DNA of 64,000 nt. It comes from Symbioplanes lichenis (lineage in GTDB: Bacteria > Actinomycetota > Actinomycetes > Mycobacteriales > Micromonosporaceae). Position 1 is the first letter of the stretch. Every line of letters starts with the position of its first letter. The stretch lies in contig NZ_JAUZQD010000013.1 of assembly GCF_030709675.1 (NCBI RefSeq), positions 225,182 to 289,181 on the forward strand. The letters run 5' to 3'. Below are positions 9,070-18,091 of this stretch, piece after piece. Position numbers and translations under genes: made by a program. The notes beneath the pieces are model-generated. The model did not search any database. It had not been told where the DNA came from and saw only the letters and a program-made list of their open reading frames with translations.

Positions 9070-12000
9070 ATGACCACCTCCGACCCGGTCGTCGTGGCCG
9101 GCCTGGCCTGCCGGTTCCCCGAGGCGGACGGGCCGGGCGACCTGTGGCGCAACGTCATGGCCCGGCGGCGCTCGTTCCGGCGCCTCCCGGACGGGCGGCT
9201 GCCCCTGGCCGACTACGGCGGCGCGGACCCCGACCACACGTACGTGACCCGGGCCGCCCTGCTCGACGGCTGGCACTTCGACCGGGCGCGGTTCCGGGTG
9301 CCCGGGGACACGTACCGGGCCGTGGACCCGAGCCACTGGCTGGCGCTGGAGGTGAGCGCGGACGCGCTGGCCGACGCCGGGCTGCCCGGGGGCGAGGGCG
9401 TCGACCGCGACCGGGCCGGGGTGGTGCTGGGCAACTCGCTGACCGGGGAGTTCTCGCGGGCGGCGACGTTGCGGACCCGGTGGCCGTACGTGGGGCGGAC
9501 GGTCGCCGCCGCCCTGGCCGGCACGGATCTGCCGCCCGGCGCCCGGTCGGCGCTGCTGGGCGACATCGAGCGGCGCTACAAGGCGGCCTTCCCGGTGCCG
9601 TCGGACGAGACCCTGGCCGGGGCGCTGGCCAACACGATCGCCGGCCGGGTCTGCAACCACTTCGACTTCCACGGCACCGGGTACACGGTGGACGGCGCCT
9701 GCGCGTCCTCGCTGCTCGCCGTGGCCACCGCCGCCGAGGCGGTCGCCGCCGGGCACCTCGACGTCGCGCTGGCCGGGGGCGTGGACCTCAGCCTGGACCC
9801 GTTCGAGCTGGTCGGCTTTGCCCGAGCCGGCGCGCTGGCCCGCGACGAGATGCGGGTCTACGACCGCCGCCCCACCGGCTTCCTGCCCGGCGAGGGCTGC
9901 GGCGTGCTCGTGCTGTGCCGCGAGTCGTACGCCCGCGAGCGCCGGCTGCGCGCCTACGCCCGGCTGCTCGGCTGGGGCACCGCCTCGGACGGCCGCGGCG
10001 GGCTGACCCGGCCGGAGGTCGCGGGGCAGCGGCTGGCGCTGCGGCGCGCGTACGAGCGGGCCGCCCTCGACCCGGCCCGCGTGCGGCTGGTCGAGGGGCA
10101 CGGCACCGGCACCGAGATCGGCGACCTCACCGAGATCACCGCCCTGCGCGACGTGCGCGGGCCCGGGGCGCCGACGGCCGCGCTGGGCAGTGTCAAGGCC
10201 AACATCGGGCACACCAAGGCCGCGGCCGGGGCGGCCGGGCTGATCAAGGCGGTCCTCGCCCTGCACCACGAGGTGCTGCCGCCGGCCACCGGCTGCGCCG
10301 ACCCGCACCCGCTGCTGCACGACCCGGCCACCGCGCTGCACGCCCCGGCGGAGGCCCGGCCCTGGCCCGGGCCGGAGCGCTACGCCGCCGTCAGCGGTTT
10401 CGGCTTCGGCGGTATCAACGTGCACGCCGTGCTCGGCGGCACGGGTCCCACGGCCCGCCGGCGCCTCGCCCGCCACCAGAGCCGGCTCGCCGCCCGGCAC
10501 CCCGGCCGGGAGATCGTGGTGTGCACCGCCGACCGGCCCGGGGTCCTGGCCGCCCGGCTGCGCCATGTCGCCGGCGCCGCCCCGGTGATGTCGCGCGGCG
10601 AGCTCACCGATCTCGCCGCCACCCTGGCCGCCGGGCACCGGGGCGACGCGCCGGTCCGGTTCGCCGCCGCCGTGAGCACCGTCGACGAGCTGGCCGCGGC
10701 CGCCGGGCACGCCGCCGAGCGCCTCGAGGCGGGGGAGCGGCTCGTCCTCGACCGGGTGCGCCGGGTCTTCGTGGCCGCCGGGGCGCCGCTCCGGGTCGCA
10801 CTGCTCTTCTCCGGGCAGGCCGCCCCCTGCCATCCGGGCCCGGGCGCGCTCGGCCGGCTGCTCGACGAGCTGCCGCCGGGCTACGACGACCCGCTCACCG
10901 TCCCGGACCCCGCCGCCGGGCCGGCCGGCACGGACGTCGCCCAGCCCGCGATCATGCGCTCGGCCCTGGCCGGGCTGCGCTGGCTCGACACGCTGGGGGT
11001 CCGGGCGCACGCCGCCGCCGGGCACAGCCTCGGCGAGCTGGCCGCCCTGTGCTGGGCCGGGGCGCTCACCGAGACCGAGGCGTACACGCTGGCCCGGGCC
11101 CGCGGCGCGGCGATGGCCGAGGCCGGCGGCACCGATGGCGCCATGGCGAGCCTGGGCACCGGCCGCCCCGGCGCCGAGACGCTGGTGGACGGCACCGGCG
11201 CGGTGGTGGCCGCCGAGAACGGGCCCGGGCACACGGTGGTCTCGGGCCCCCGCGCCGCCGTCGGCCGGGTCGTGGCACGGGCCCGGGGCCAAGGCCTCGC
11301 CGCCACGTGGCTGCCGGTTGCGCACGCCTTCCACTCGCCCGCGATGGCGGCGGCCGCCGATCCCGTCCGCGCCGCCGCCGCCCGGATCCGCCGGCAACCG
11401 CTGTCCCGGCCGGTCGCCTCCACCGTGACCGGAGCCTGGCTGCCCGCCGAGCCCGACCTGCCCGCCCTGCTCACGACCCAGCTCACCGCCCCCGTACGCT
11501 TCACCGCCGCCCTCGCCCTGCTCGCCGCCGACCTCTACGTCGAGGTCGGCCCCGGGCACGTGCTCGCCGGCCTGGCCGGGGACCGGGCCGTCGCCCTCGA
11601 CGCGGGCGCCCCGGAGGCGGACGGGCTCGCGGTCGCCGGCGCCGCCCTCTTCGCCGCCGGCGCCTGTGACAGCGTCCAGCCGTGGTTCGACCGCCGGGAG
11701 ACCCGGGTGTTCGATCTCGACCGCCCGCGCGCCTTCCTCACCAACCCGTGCGAATCCACCGATATCGTCGTCGACGAGCCGGCGGTGGAAGCGGAACCGC
11801 GGGTGGTGAACGCGACGGCGGATCCGCTGGAGATCACGCGGGAACGGGTCGCCGGCGAGGCCGAGCTGGACCCGGCCGCCGTCGCCCCGGACGCCCGCCT
11901 GCTCGCCGACCTGCACCTCAGCTCGTTGCGCGTCGGTCAGCTCGCCGCCGCCCTCGCCGCCGACCTGGGCCGGGCCGCGCCCACGGCACCGCTGGAGCTG

Positions 12001-14682
12001 GCGACCGCGACCGTGGCCGAGCTGGCCGCGACCCTGGCCGCCCTGCCGCCCGCCGGGAGCGCGGAGCCGCCGGTCACCGGGGTCGCCGCCTGGGTGCGGG
12101 TGTTCGGCGCGCACCTGACCCCGGTCGCGCCGCCCGCCGCCGCCCCGCAGCCGCGGGACTGGGAGATCATCGGGGCGGGCGGGCACCCGTACGAGCGGGA
12201 GCTCACCGTCGCCTTCCCCCGGCGGCCCGGCGCCGGCGAGCCCGCGCGGCTACTGGCCCTGGCCCCCGACCGGCCGGCGGCCGACGCCGCGGATGACGTG
12301 GTGACCGCGCTGCGCGCCGCCGACGCCGATCGCCGGCCGCTGGTCGTGCTGCACCACGGGGGCATCGGCGCCGCCGTGGGCCGCAGCCTCGCCGCCGAGA
12401 ACCCCGCCGTGCCGGTGCTGGTCGCCGAGACGCCCGCCACGGCGGACGGGATCCGGGCGGCCGCCGCCGAGGCGCATCGCCCGCTGCGCCCGTACGCGGA
12501 GGTGGTCCTCGGTCCCGGCGGCGTGCGGGCCGAGCCGGTCCTGCGGCAGCTGGTGATCCCGCCCCGGGACGACGCGGCGATCCCGCTCGGGCGCGGCGAC
12601 GCGTGCGTGGTCACCGGCGGCGCCCGGGGCATCGGCCTCGAGTGCGCACTCGCGCTCGGCGCCGCGACCGGGGCGACCATGATCCTGCTCGGCCGCAGCC
12701 CCGGCGACGATCCGGCCGTGGTCACAGCCCTGCGGCGCGCGACCGAGGCCGGGGTGACGGCCCGGTATGTGCGCGCCGACGTCACCGACTCCGAGGCCGT
12801 GGCCGACGCCCTGCGGCCCCTGACCGTGCGGGGCCTCCTGCACGCGGCGGGCCGCAACGAGCCCGTACGCATAGCCGCCCTCACCCCCGCGAAGCTGCAC
12901 GCCACCCTCGCCCCCAAGACCGCCCTCGACCACGTGCTCGCCGCGCTCGACCCGGCGGCGCTGCGGTTCGCCGTCGCGTTCGGATCGGTGATCGGGCGCA
13001 CCGGGCTCGCCGGGCAGGCCGACTACGCCATCGCCAACGAGTGGCTGACCCGCCGGTGCGCCCGGCTGAGCGCCGAGCACTCGGACGTGAAGTGGCTGTC
13101 CGTCGAGTGGTCGGCGTGGTCCGGCACCGGGATGGGCGAGCGGCTCGGGGCGCTCGACGCGCTGGTGCGCCAGGGGCTGAGCCCGGTGCCCGTGGCCACC
13201 GGCACCGACCTGCTGCTGCGCCTGCTCGCCACCCCGCGGCTGCCCGCCGCCGTGCTGGTCACCGGGCGGCTCCCGGCGAGCCCGGCCGTGCGCTGGGACG
13301 ACGACGAGACCCCGGCCGGCCGGTTCACCGCCGCCCGGCCGGCCCACACCCCGGGCGTCGAACTGATCAGCACCGCCGACCTGTCGCTGGGCGACGACCC
13401 CGCCCTGGCCGGCCACCGGATCGACGGCACGGTCCTGCTGCCGGCGGTGCTCGGGCTGGAGGCGATGGCCCAGGCCGCGGCGGCCCTGGGCGGCAAGCCC
13501 GGCCACACCGGGCTGTCCGCGGTCGCGTTCGCCCGGCCGGTCACCGTGCCGGAGCGCGAGCCGCGCCGGATCCGGGTCGCGGCCCTGGCCGGCGAGGACG
13601 GCGCGATCGAGACGGTGCTGCGCAGCGCCGAGACGGGCTTCGCCACGGACCACTTCCGGGCCACCTGCACCGACGCGGGCCCGGCCCGCCCCGGCACCGT
13701 CGGGCCCGTCGTGGTGGCCGGAGACCCGATGCCGGCGGCCGGCCTCTATGGACCGCTGTTCTTCCACGGTCCCGCGCTGCGGCGGGTCCGGGGCTATCAC
13801 CGGCTCAGCGCCTATCGCTGTCTCGGCTCGGTCACCGCCGACCCGGACGCCCGCTGGTTCGGCGCCTTCCACGATCCGGCGCTGGTGCTCGGCGACCCGG
13901 GCGCCCGCGACGCGTTCCTGCACATCCTGCAGGGCTGCCTGCCCGACCGGCGGCTGCTGCCGGTCGGGGCCGACGAGATCCGGTTCCACGGGCGGCCCGA
14001 GGGGACGCTGACCGTGCACGCCCGCCAGCGCCCCGGCGACGGCGACGAGCTCGTGTTCGACCTGGTCGTGTCCGGGGCCGGGCCGGAGGTCGTCGAGGAG
14101 TGGTCCGGCCTGCGGTTGCGGGTGACCGGCCCGCTCGACCCGGCGCCGCTGCCGCTCGCCGTGCTGGGGGCGCTGCTGACGCGTACGCTGCGGCGGGCCC
14201 ACCCCGGGCTGCGCCTCGACCTCGCGGTCGCCCCGGCCACCCGGACCGGCGGCGAACGCACCCGGGAGGTCGCCGCCTGGCTGGCGGACGCCCCGGCCCG
14301 GCACGCCCCGGACGGCGCCCTGCTCGTGGCGGGCCCCGGCCACGCCTCCGCCAGTCACCTCGCCGGGCACGTGCTCGTGGCCGCGGCACCGCAGCCGGTC
14401 GCGGTGGACTGGGAGGCGGCCGGGCCCGGCGAGGTGCCGCTCGGGTCCGGCGATCGTCAGGTGGCGGCGGAGCTCGGCGCGGCCGGCGCGTACCAGGTGT
14501 GGGCCTGTCGCGAGAGCCTGCGCAAGCTGGGGCGCACGGCCCCGGACCCGCTGCTGCTCACCGGGGCGCCGGCCGCGGGCTGGACCACCCTGACCGCCGC
14601 CGGGTGCCACCTCCACAGCACCGTCGTGACCAGCACGACCGGCCCGGTGGCCGTCTGCGTGGGGCTGGGGGAGACGCCATGA
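9070..14682 (+). CDS. pksE: Iterative enediyne polyketide synthase PksE (KS-AT-ACP-KR-DH-PPTase)
   Basis: 1870 residues, close to the 1900 or so of SgcE and CalE8. Domains in order: KS about 3-450 (Cys211 in VDGACASSLLAV, His344 in EGHGTGTE, His381 in NIGHTKAA); AT about 560-870 (Ser653 in GHSLGE); central ACP about 920-990 (LHLSSL, Ser951/952); KR about 1065-1410 (VTGGARGIG, Ser1306, Tyr1319, Asn1323); DH about 1435-1680 (His1449 in AGHRIDGTVLLP); and a C-terminal PPTase-like domain (VDWE, then WACRESLRKLG). The KS lacks a loading partner, so the enzyme should act iteratively and self-phosphopantetheinylate, building the linear polyene precursor released by the next gene's thioesterase. The gene starts 1 base after unbU stops. 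All listed catalytic residues look intact. Whether the final warhead is 9- or 10-membered cannot be read from this alone. Confidence 0.95.
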   Translation: MTTSDPVVVAGLACRFPEADGPGDLWRNVMARRRSFRRLPDGRLPLADYGGADPDHTYVTRAALLDGWHFDRARFRVPGDTYRAVDPSHWLALEVSADALADAGLPGGEGVDRDRAGVVLGNSLTGEFSRAATLRTRWPYVGRTVAAALAGTDLPPGARSALLGDIERRYKAAFPVPSDETLAGALANTIAGRVCNHFDFHGTGYTVDGACASSLLAVATAAEAVAAGHLDVALAGGVDLSLDPFELVGFARAGALARDEMRVYDRRPTGFLPGEGCGVLVLCRESYARERRLRAYARLLGWGTASDGRGGLTRPEVAGQRLALRRAYERAALDPARVRLVEGHGTGTEIGDLTEITALRDVRGPGAPTAALGSVKANIGHTKAAAGAAGLIKAVLALHHEVLPPATGCADPHPLLHDPATALHAPAEARPWPGPERYAAVSGFGFGGINVHAVLGGTGPTARRRLARHQSRLAARHPGREIVVCTADRPGVLAARLRHVAGAAPVMSRGELTDLAATLAAGHRGDAPVRFAAAVSTVDELAAAAGHAAERLEAGERLVLDRVRRVFVAAGAPLRVALLFSGQAAPCHPGPGALGRLLDELPPGYDDPLTVPDPAAGPAGTDVAQPAIMRSALAGLRWLDTLGVRAHAAAGHSLGELAALCWAGALTETEAYTLARARGAAMAEAGGTDGAMASLGTGRPGAETLVDGTGAVVAAENGPGHTVVSGPRAAVGRVVARARGQGLAATWLPVAHAFHSPAMAAAADPVRAAAARIRRQPLSRPVASTVTGAWLPAEPDLPALLTTQLTAPVRFTAALALLAADLYVEVGPGHVLAGLAGDRAVALDAGAPEADGLAVAGAALFAAGACDSVQPWFDRRETRVFDLDRPRAFLTNPCESTDIVVDEPAVEAEPRVVNATADPLEITRERVAGEAELDPAAVAPDARLLADLHLSSLRVGQLAAALAADLGRAAPTAPLELATATVAELAATLAALPPAGSAEPPVTGVAAWVRVFGAHLTPVAPPAAAPQPRDWEIIGAGGHPYERELTVAFPRRPGAGEPARLLALAPDRPAADAADDVVTALRAADADRRPLVVLHHGGIGAAVGRSLAAENPAVPVLVAETPATADGIRAAAAEAHRPLRPYAEVVLGPGGVRAEPVLRQLVIPPRDDAAIPLGRGDACVVTGGARGIGLECALALGAATGATMILLGRSPGDDPAVVTALRRATEAGVTARYVRADVTDSEAVADALRPLTVRGLLHAAGRNEPVRIAALTPAKLHATLAPKTALDHVLAALDPAALRFAVAFGSVIGRTGLAGQADYAIANEWLTRRCARLSAEHSDVKWLSVEWSAWSGTGMGERLGALDALVRQGLSPVPVATGTDLLLRLLATPRLPAAVLVTGRLPASPAVRWDDDETPAGRFTAARPAHTPGVELISTADLSLGDDPALAGHRIDGTVLLPAVLGLEAMAQAAAALGGKPGHTGLSAVAFARPVTVPEREPRRIRVAALAGEDGAIETVLRSAETGFATDHFRATCTDAGPARPGTVGPVVVAGDPMPAAGLYGPLFFHGPALRRVRGYHRLSAYRCLGSVTADPDARWFGAFHDPALVLGDPGARDAFLHILQGCLPDRRLLPVGADEIRFHGRPEGTLTVHARQRPGDGDELVFDLVVSGAGPEVVEEWSGLRLRVTGPLDPAPLPLAVLGALLTRTLRRAHPGLRLDLAVAPATRTGGERTREVAAWLADAPARHAPDGALLVAGPGHASASHLAGHVLVAAAPQPVAVDWEAAGPGEVPLGSGDRQVAAELGAAGAYQVWACRESLRKLGRTAPDPLLLTGAPAAGWTTLTAAGCHLHSTVVTSTTGPVAVCVGLGETP

Positions 14683-15101
14683 CCGGCCCGGCCTATGTCT
14701 ATCGGCACCGCGTCACCTTCGACGAGACGAACCTCGTCGGCAACGTCTACTTCGCGCACTACCTCGCCTGGCAGGGGCACTGCCGCGAGCACTTCCTGGC
14801 CGACCGCGCCCCCGGCGTGCTCGCCGACCTGCGGGCCGGGCTGGCGCTGGCCACCGTCGGCTGCGCGGCCGACTTCTACATCGAGAGCTTCGCCTGCGAC
14901 GTGGTGGAGGTGCACATGAGCCTCGAGCACATCACCGGCAACCGCATCGGCATGGGCTTCGACTACCGGCGCGGGCCCGACCTGCTGGCCCGGGGGCGGC
15001 AGACCGTCGCCTGCATGCGGCGCACCGGGCGCGGGCTGGAGCCGGCCGCGATCCCGGCCGAGCTGCGCGGCGCCCTGACGCCCTATGCGGTGCGGCCGTG
15101 A
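14679..15101 (+). CDS. Enediyne hot-dog thioesterase (SgcE10/CalE7 type)
   Basis: 140 residues, starting in an ATGA overlap with the pksE stop. The motif FDETNLVGNVYFAHYLAWQG, followed by HCREHFL, is the signature of the PksE-partner thioesterase. This 4-hydroxybenzoyl-CoA-thioesterase-like fold hydrolyses the polyene from the PKS ACP. The conserved Glu/Asn/Arg around ETNLVGNVYF and the CREHFL helix are present. It closes the core operon and converges with the HxlR gene, whose last codons it overlaps by 19 bases. Confidence 0.92.
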   Translation: MTGPAYVYRHRVTFDETNLVGNVYFAHYLAWQGHCREHFLADRAPGVLADLRAGLALATVGCAADFYIESFACDVVEVHMSLEHITGNRIGMGFDYRRGPDLLARGRQTVACMRRTGRGLEPAAIPAELRGALTPYAVRP

Positions 15102-15775
15102 CCCGCCGGGGCGTCGGCGAAGCCGATCAGCCGCAGGCAGCGGGGCACCGCCGCGGGCCGGCCGGTGACCCGGACCGCGCCGCTGACCAGTGCCTCGATC
15201 GGGTCGAGCCGGCCCAGCCCGAGGTCGAAGAACGTGCGTGGGTCGGTGGTGGCCACGACGTCCGGCGCCGCGGCGGGCCCGGGGCGCACCACCGCGCGCC
15301 CGGCCGCGGCCGCCACATGGAAGACCTCCCCGCCCACGTCGAACTGGTAGGTCTCGTCGGCCTCGGGCCCCGGCCCGCCGGCCAGCATCGCCTCGATCGC
15401 CAGCGGGGCCCAGGACGCCCGGCTGACCGCGCCGGCGGGCCGGGGGCGGCCGGCGCCGGCCCGCAGCCCGAAGCGGGCCAGCCCCAGGATCGGCTCGTGC
15501 AGCGTGCGGCCCAGCTCGGTCAGCGCGTAACCGGCGGTGCGGCGGCCCGGCTCCAGCGGCTCGACCACGCCGGCCTCGGCCAGCGAGCTGAGCCGCTCGG
15601 CGAGCAGGTTGGTGCCGATGCCGGGCAGCCCGTCGAGGAGGTCCCGGAAGCGCCGGGGCCGCGGCAGCAGCTCCCGGATGATCAGCAGGGTCCAGCGCTC
15701 GCCCACCACGTCGAGACCGTAGGCCAGTCCGCACTCCTGGTCGTAGAGACGACGCTCCCTCGGCGGCTTCGTCAC
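15083..15775 (-). CDS. HxlR-type regulator with C-terminal SCP2-like domain
   Basis: 230 residues. Residues 1-105 are an HxlR winged helix (CGLAYGLDVVGERWTLLIIR, then RFRDLLDGLPGIGTNLLAERLSSL). Residues of about 120-225 look like an SCP2 sterol-carrier-type pocket (ADETYQFDVGGEVFHV…DVVATTDPRTFFDLGLGRLDPIEAL). This fusion is common in actinobacteria and suggests a repressor that senses a hydrophobic ligand. A polyene or enediyne intermediate would fit, but this is inference. It is convergent with the thioesterase gene and divergent from a small membrane-protein gene. Confidence 0.85.
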   Translation of the reverse strand: MTKPPRERRLYDQECGLAYGLDVVGERWTLLIIRELLPRPRRFRDLLDGLPGIGTNLLAERLSSLAEAGVVEPLEPGRRTAGYALTELGRTLHEPILGLARFGLRAGAGRPRPAGAVSRASWAPLAIEAMLAGGPGPEADETYQFDVGGEVFHVAAAAGRAVVRPGPAAAPDVVATTDPRTFFDLGLGRLDPIEALVSGAVRVTGRPAAVPRCLRLIGFADAPAGHGRTA

Positions 15776-15803
15776 TCCGGCTCCTCACGCACAGCTTCCT
15801 TCA

Positions 15804-15814
15804 CTATCGCATAG
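15804..15814. promoter_or_regulatory. Short dyad between divergent HxlR and membrane-protein genes
   Basis: CTAT-CGC-ATAG is a perfect 4-base dyad with a 3-base spacer in a 55-base intergenic region. HxlR proteins bind short dyads close to their own promoter, so this is a candidate operator controlling both genes. The short arms make chance occurrence possible. Confidence 0.3.
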
Positions 15815-15830
15815 CACCGGGAGGGGAATC

Positions 15831-16142
15831 ATGGCTGTTCTGACCCGTCCAGGCCGCACCGGGACGCCCACGCGGCTGACTCTCGCGCTGGCCGCGCTCG
15901 GGGGAGTGCTGCCGGCGTACGTGTGGTCGGCGTCCTTCGTGGACCGCGAGATCGGCCTCGCCCTGGCCTTCCTCGGGCCGGCGGCGCTGGGCCTGGTGCG
16001 CGACCCGTTCGCCGGCCGGCCGCGGCTGCGCCTGGCGGTGCTCGGCGCCCTGGTCGGCGTCTTCTTGCTGGTCTATCGGGACGTACGGCTGCCCGCGCGC
16101 TTCGGCTACGGATGGTTCCCGACCGCGCCGTGGAACGCGTGA
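15831..16142 (+). CDS. Small membrane protein of unknown function
   Basis: 103 residues from an ATG with a GAGGGG ribosome site. Three hydrophobic segments are visible: LALAALGGVLPAYVW, IGLALAFLGPAALGLV and LRLAVLGALVGVFLLVY. The C-terminus carries RFGYGWFPTAPWNA. I do not recognise the family. It lies between the HxlR and SARP genes, divergent from HxlR, so it may be the target of that regulator. Confidence 0.65.
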   Translation: MAVLTRPGRTGTPTRLTLALAALGGVLPAYVWSASFVDREIGLALAFLGPAALGLVRDPFAGRPRLRLAVLGALVGVFLLVYRDVRLPARFGYGWFPTAPWNA

Positions 16143-16160
16143 GCCGCCGCCATGACCAGC

Positions 16161-17975
16161 TCAACCCGGCAGCGGGCAGGAATGACCGAGCTCGGCCGCG
16201 GAGCAACGCACGAGCCGCAGCATGCGATAGCGGGTGCCCGTCCCGGAGTGCAGCACCGACAGCAGCGAGGCGTCGACCAGCCGGCTGAGCATGGCCCGCA
16301 CGTCGACCGGCCCGCCCGGCAGCCCGTCCCAGGCGAGGGCGGCGTCGGCCGGGCCGAAGGACGCGGTCAGCCCGGCCAGCCGGTGCAAGCAGCGGCGCTC
16401 GGCGGCGCTCAGGCAGTCGGCGCTGCGCCGCAACGTCGAGCGCAGCGAGCGCTGGTGCGCCGGGGGATACCGGCGGGGCGGGGTGATCTCGTCCAGCGGC
16501 CGGGCGGTGCGCTCGGTCAGCTCGTCGAGCGGCACGGCGGCCAGGCAGGCGGCCGCCATCTCGATGGCCAGCGGCAGCCCGTCGAGGCGGCGGCAGATGT
16601 CGGCCACCTGGTCGGTGTTGTCGCGGGTCAGCCGGAAGCCGGGACTCACCTGGGCGGCCCGGCGGGCGAAGAGGGCGGTGGCGCCGTCGTGACCGCCGAC
16701 CTCCAGCGGCTGCACCGGCCACACCGTCTCGTAGGGCAGCCCGAGCCGCTCGCGCGAGGTCACCAGCACCGACACCCGGCGCACCGAACGGATCAGCCGG
16801 TCCGCGGCGGCGGCGCTGACCGCGACCAGATGCTCCACATTGTCCAGCACCAGCAGGGTGCGCCGGTCGCCCAGCAGTGCCGCCGCGTCGTCGCCGGCCT
16901 GCCCGCCGGTCAGCCGGGCCAGCGCCTCGGCCAGCCCGGCGGCGCCCGGGATCTCGGACGCCTCGAGCACCAGCACGCCGCCGGGGAACCGGTCGCGCAC
17001 GGCGGTGGCGGCGTGCAGCGCCAGCGCGGACTTGCCGCAGCCGGGCGCCCCGGTCAGCGTGAGCAGCCGGTCCTCGGCGAGCCGGCCGGTGACCGAGACC
17101 AGGTCGGCGTCGCGCCCGACCAGCGTGCCGGGGCCGGCGCCGGGCCCGCGCCAGGGCGGTGGGTCCGGCCTCGGCCCGGCGGGCGCCGGGGTCCGCGGCC
17201 GCACGATCTTCCGGTACGCCCCGGCCAGCTGGGCGCCGGGCGTGACGCCGAGCTCGTCGCCGAGCCGGGCCCGAACGTGGTGGAACTGGTCCAGCGCGGC
17301 GGCGCGCCGGCCGCTCTGCTCCAGCGCGGCGATGTAGCGGGCCTGCACCTCCTCGTGCAGCGGCTCGCACCGGGCCAGCTGCTCGGCCACGGCCAGCACC
17401 GCCGCGCCGCGGCCGAGCCCGAGCCCGGCGCGCACGTAGTCGAGGGCCGCGTCGCACCACGCCCGGTGCGTGGCCGCCACGGCCTCGTCGGTGTGCAGCA
17501 GCCGGGCCAGCTCGGCCAGCTGCGGGTCACGCCACTGCCGCAGGGCGGCCCCGAGCAGCTCGAAGGACCGGGGCGGGTCCTGCGTGGCCCGGGCGCGCGC
17601 CTCGGCGCACAGCGTGCGGAAGCGCGTCACGTCGACCTGGCCGGGTTCGACCGCCAGCCGGTAGCCCGCCGAGCTGGACCCGATGACGTGCACCCGGCCG
17701 CGCGGCGGCAGGTCCGGCTCGAGCACGTGGCGCAGCCGGGCGACATAGGTCTGCACGACCTGCCGCGCCGACTTGGGCTGGGCCGGGCCCCACACCGCCT
17801 CGCGCAGCGCCCCGGCGGACACCGTCTCGCCCGGCTGCAGGGCCAGGGCGGCGAACACCGCTCGCTGCTTGGCCGGGCCCAGGTCGAGGGGATGCTCGCC
17901 CCGGAAGACGCGAACCTCGCCGAGCACCTGCACCCGAATCGCCGTGCCACCGGGCATGTCCACCACCGCCCCCAT
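16161..17975 (-). CDS. SARP-family regulator with NB-ARC ATPase domain
   Basis: 604 residues. An OmpR-like winged helix (about 12-100, VLGEVRVFRGEHPLDLGPAK) is followed by a bacterial transcriptional activation domain (about 105-255, FHHVRARLGDELGVTPGAQL). Next comes an NB-ARC/AAA-type ATPase with Walker A GAPGCGKSALAL and Walker B RTLLVLDNVEHL. It stops after the ATPase region without the TPR tail of full AfsR-type proteins, so it is of intermediate size. Such proteins usually activate the adjoining biosynthetic cluster by binding direct repeats near the -35 site. It is divergent from the first UbiB-like operon and is the likely pathway-specific activator of this cluster. Confidence 0.9.
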   Translation of the reverse strand: MGAVVDMPGGTAIRVQVLGEVRVFRGEHPLDLGPAKQRAVFAALALQPGETVSAGALREAVWGPAQPKSARQVVQTYVARLRHVLEPDLPPRGRVHVIGSSSAGYRLAVEPGQVDVTRFRTLCAEARARATQDPPRSFELLGAALRQWRDPQLAELARLLHTDEAVAATHRAWCDAALDYVRAGLGLGRGAAVLAVAEQLARCEPLHEEVQARYIAALEQSGRRAAALDQFHHVRARLGDELGVTPGAQLAGAYRKIVRPRTPAPAGPRPDPPPWRGPGAGPGTLVGRDADLVSVTGRLAEDRLLTLTGAPGCGKSALALHAATAVRDRFPGGVLVLEASEIPGAAGLAEALARLTGGQAGDDAAALLGDRRTLLVLDNVEHLVAVSAAAADRLIRSVRRVSVLVTSRERLGLPYETVWPVQPLEVGGHDGATALFARRAAQVSPGFRLTRDNTDQVADICRRLDGLPLAIEMAAACLAAVPLDELTERTARPLDEITPPRRYPPAHQRSLRSTLRRSADCLSAAERRCLHRLAGLTASFGPADAALAWDGLPGGPVDVRAMLSRLVDASLLSVLHSGTGTRYRMLRLVRCSAAELGHSCPLPG

Positions 17976-18091
17976 GAAAGTCGCGGCTTCCCCGTACGGA
18001 CATTGTCACTGGCCGCTGTCCGCTGTCACGGGTACCGCACCGATGTTTGCGCGGAGCGCAACGACGATCTCCGATCGACGGGAGGCGGGCG

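Noticed and set aside
8953..12186. A 1077-codon minus-strand frame opposite pksE
   Set aside because: Its low-complexity Gly/Arg/Gln translation mirrors the high-GC third positions of pksE, with no domain and no ribosome site.
5295..15101. Modular type I PKS or polyunsaturated fatty acid synthase
   Set aside because: A single KS-AT-ACP-KR-DH-PPTase chain with UnbV, UnbU and the hot-dog thioesterase is specific to enediyne cassettes. PUFA synthases have tandem ACPs and separate subunits.
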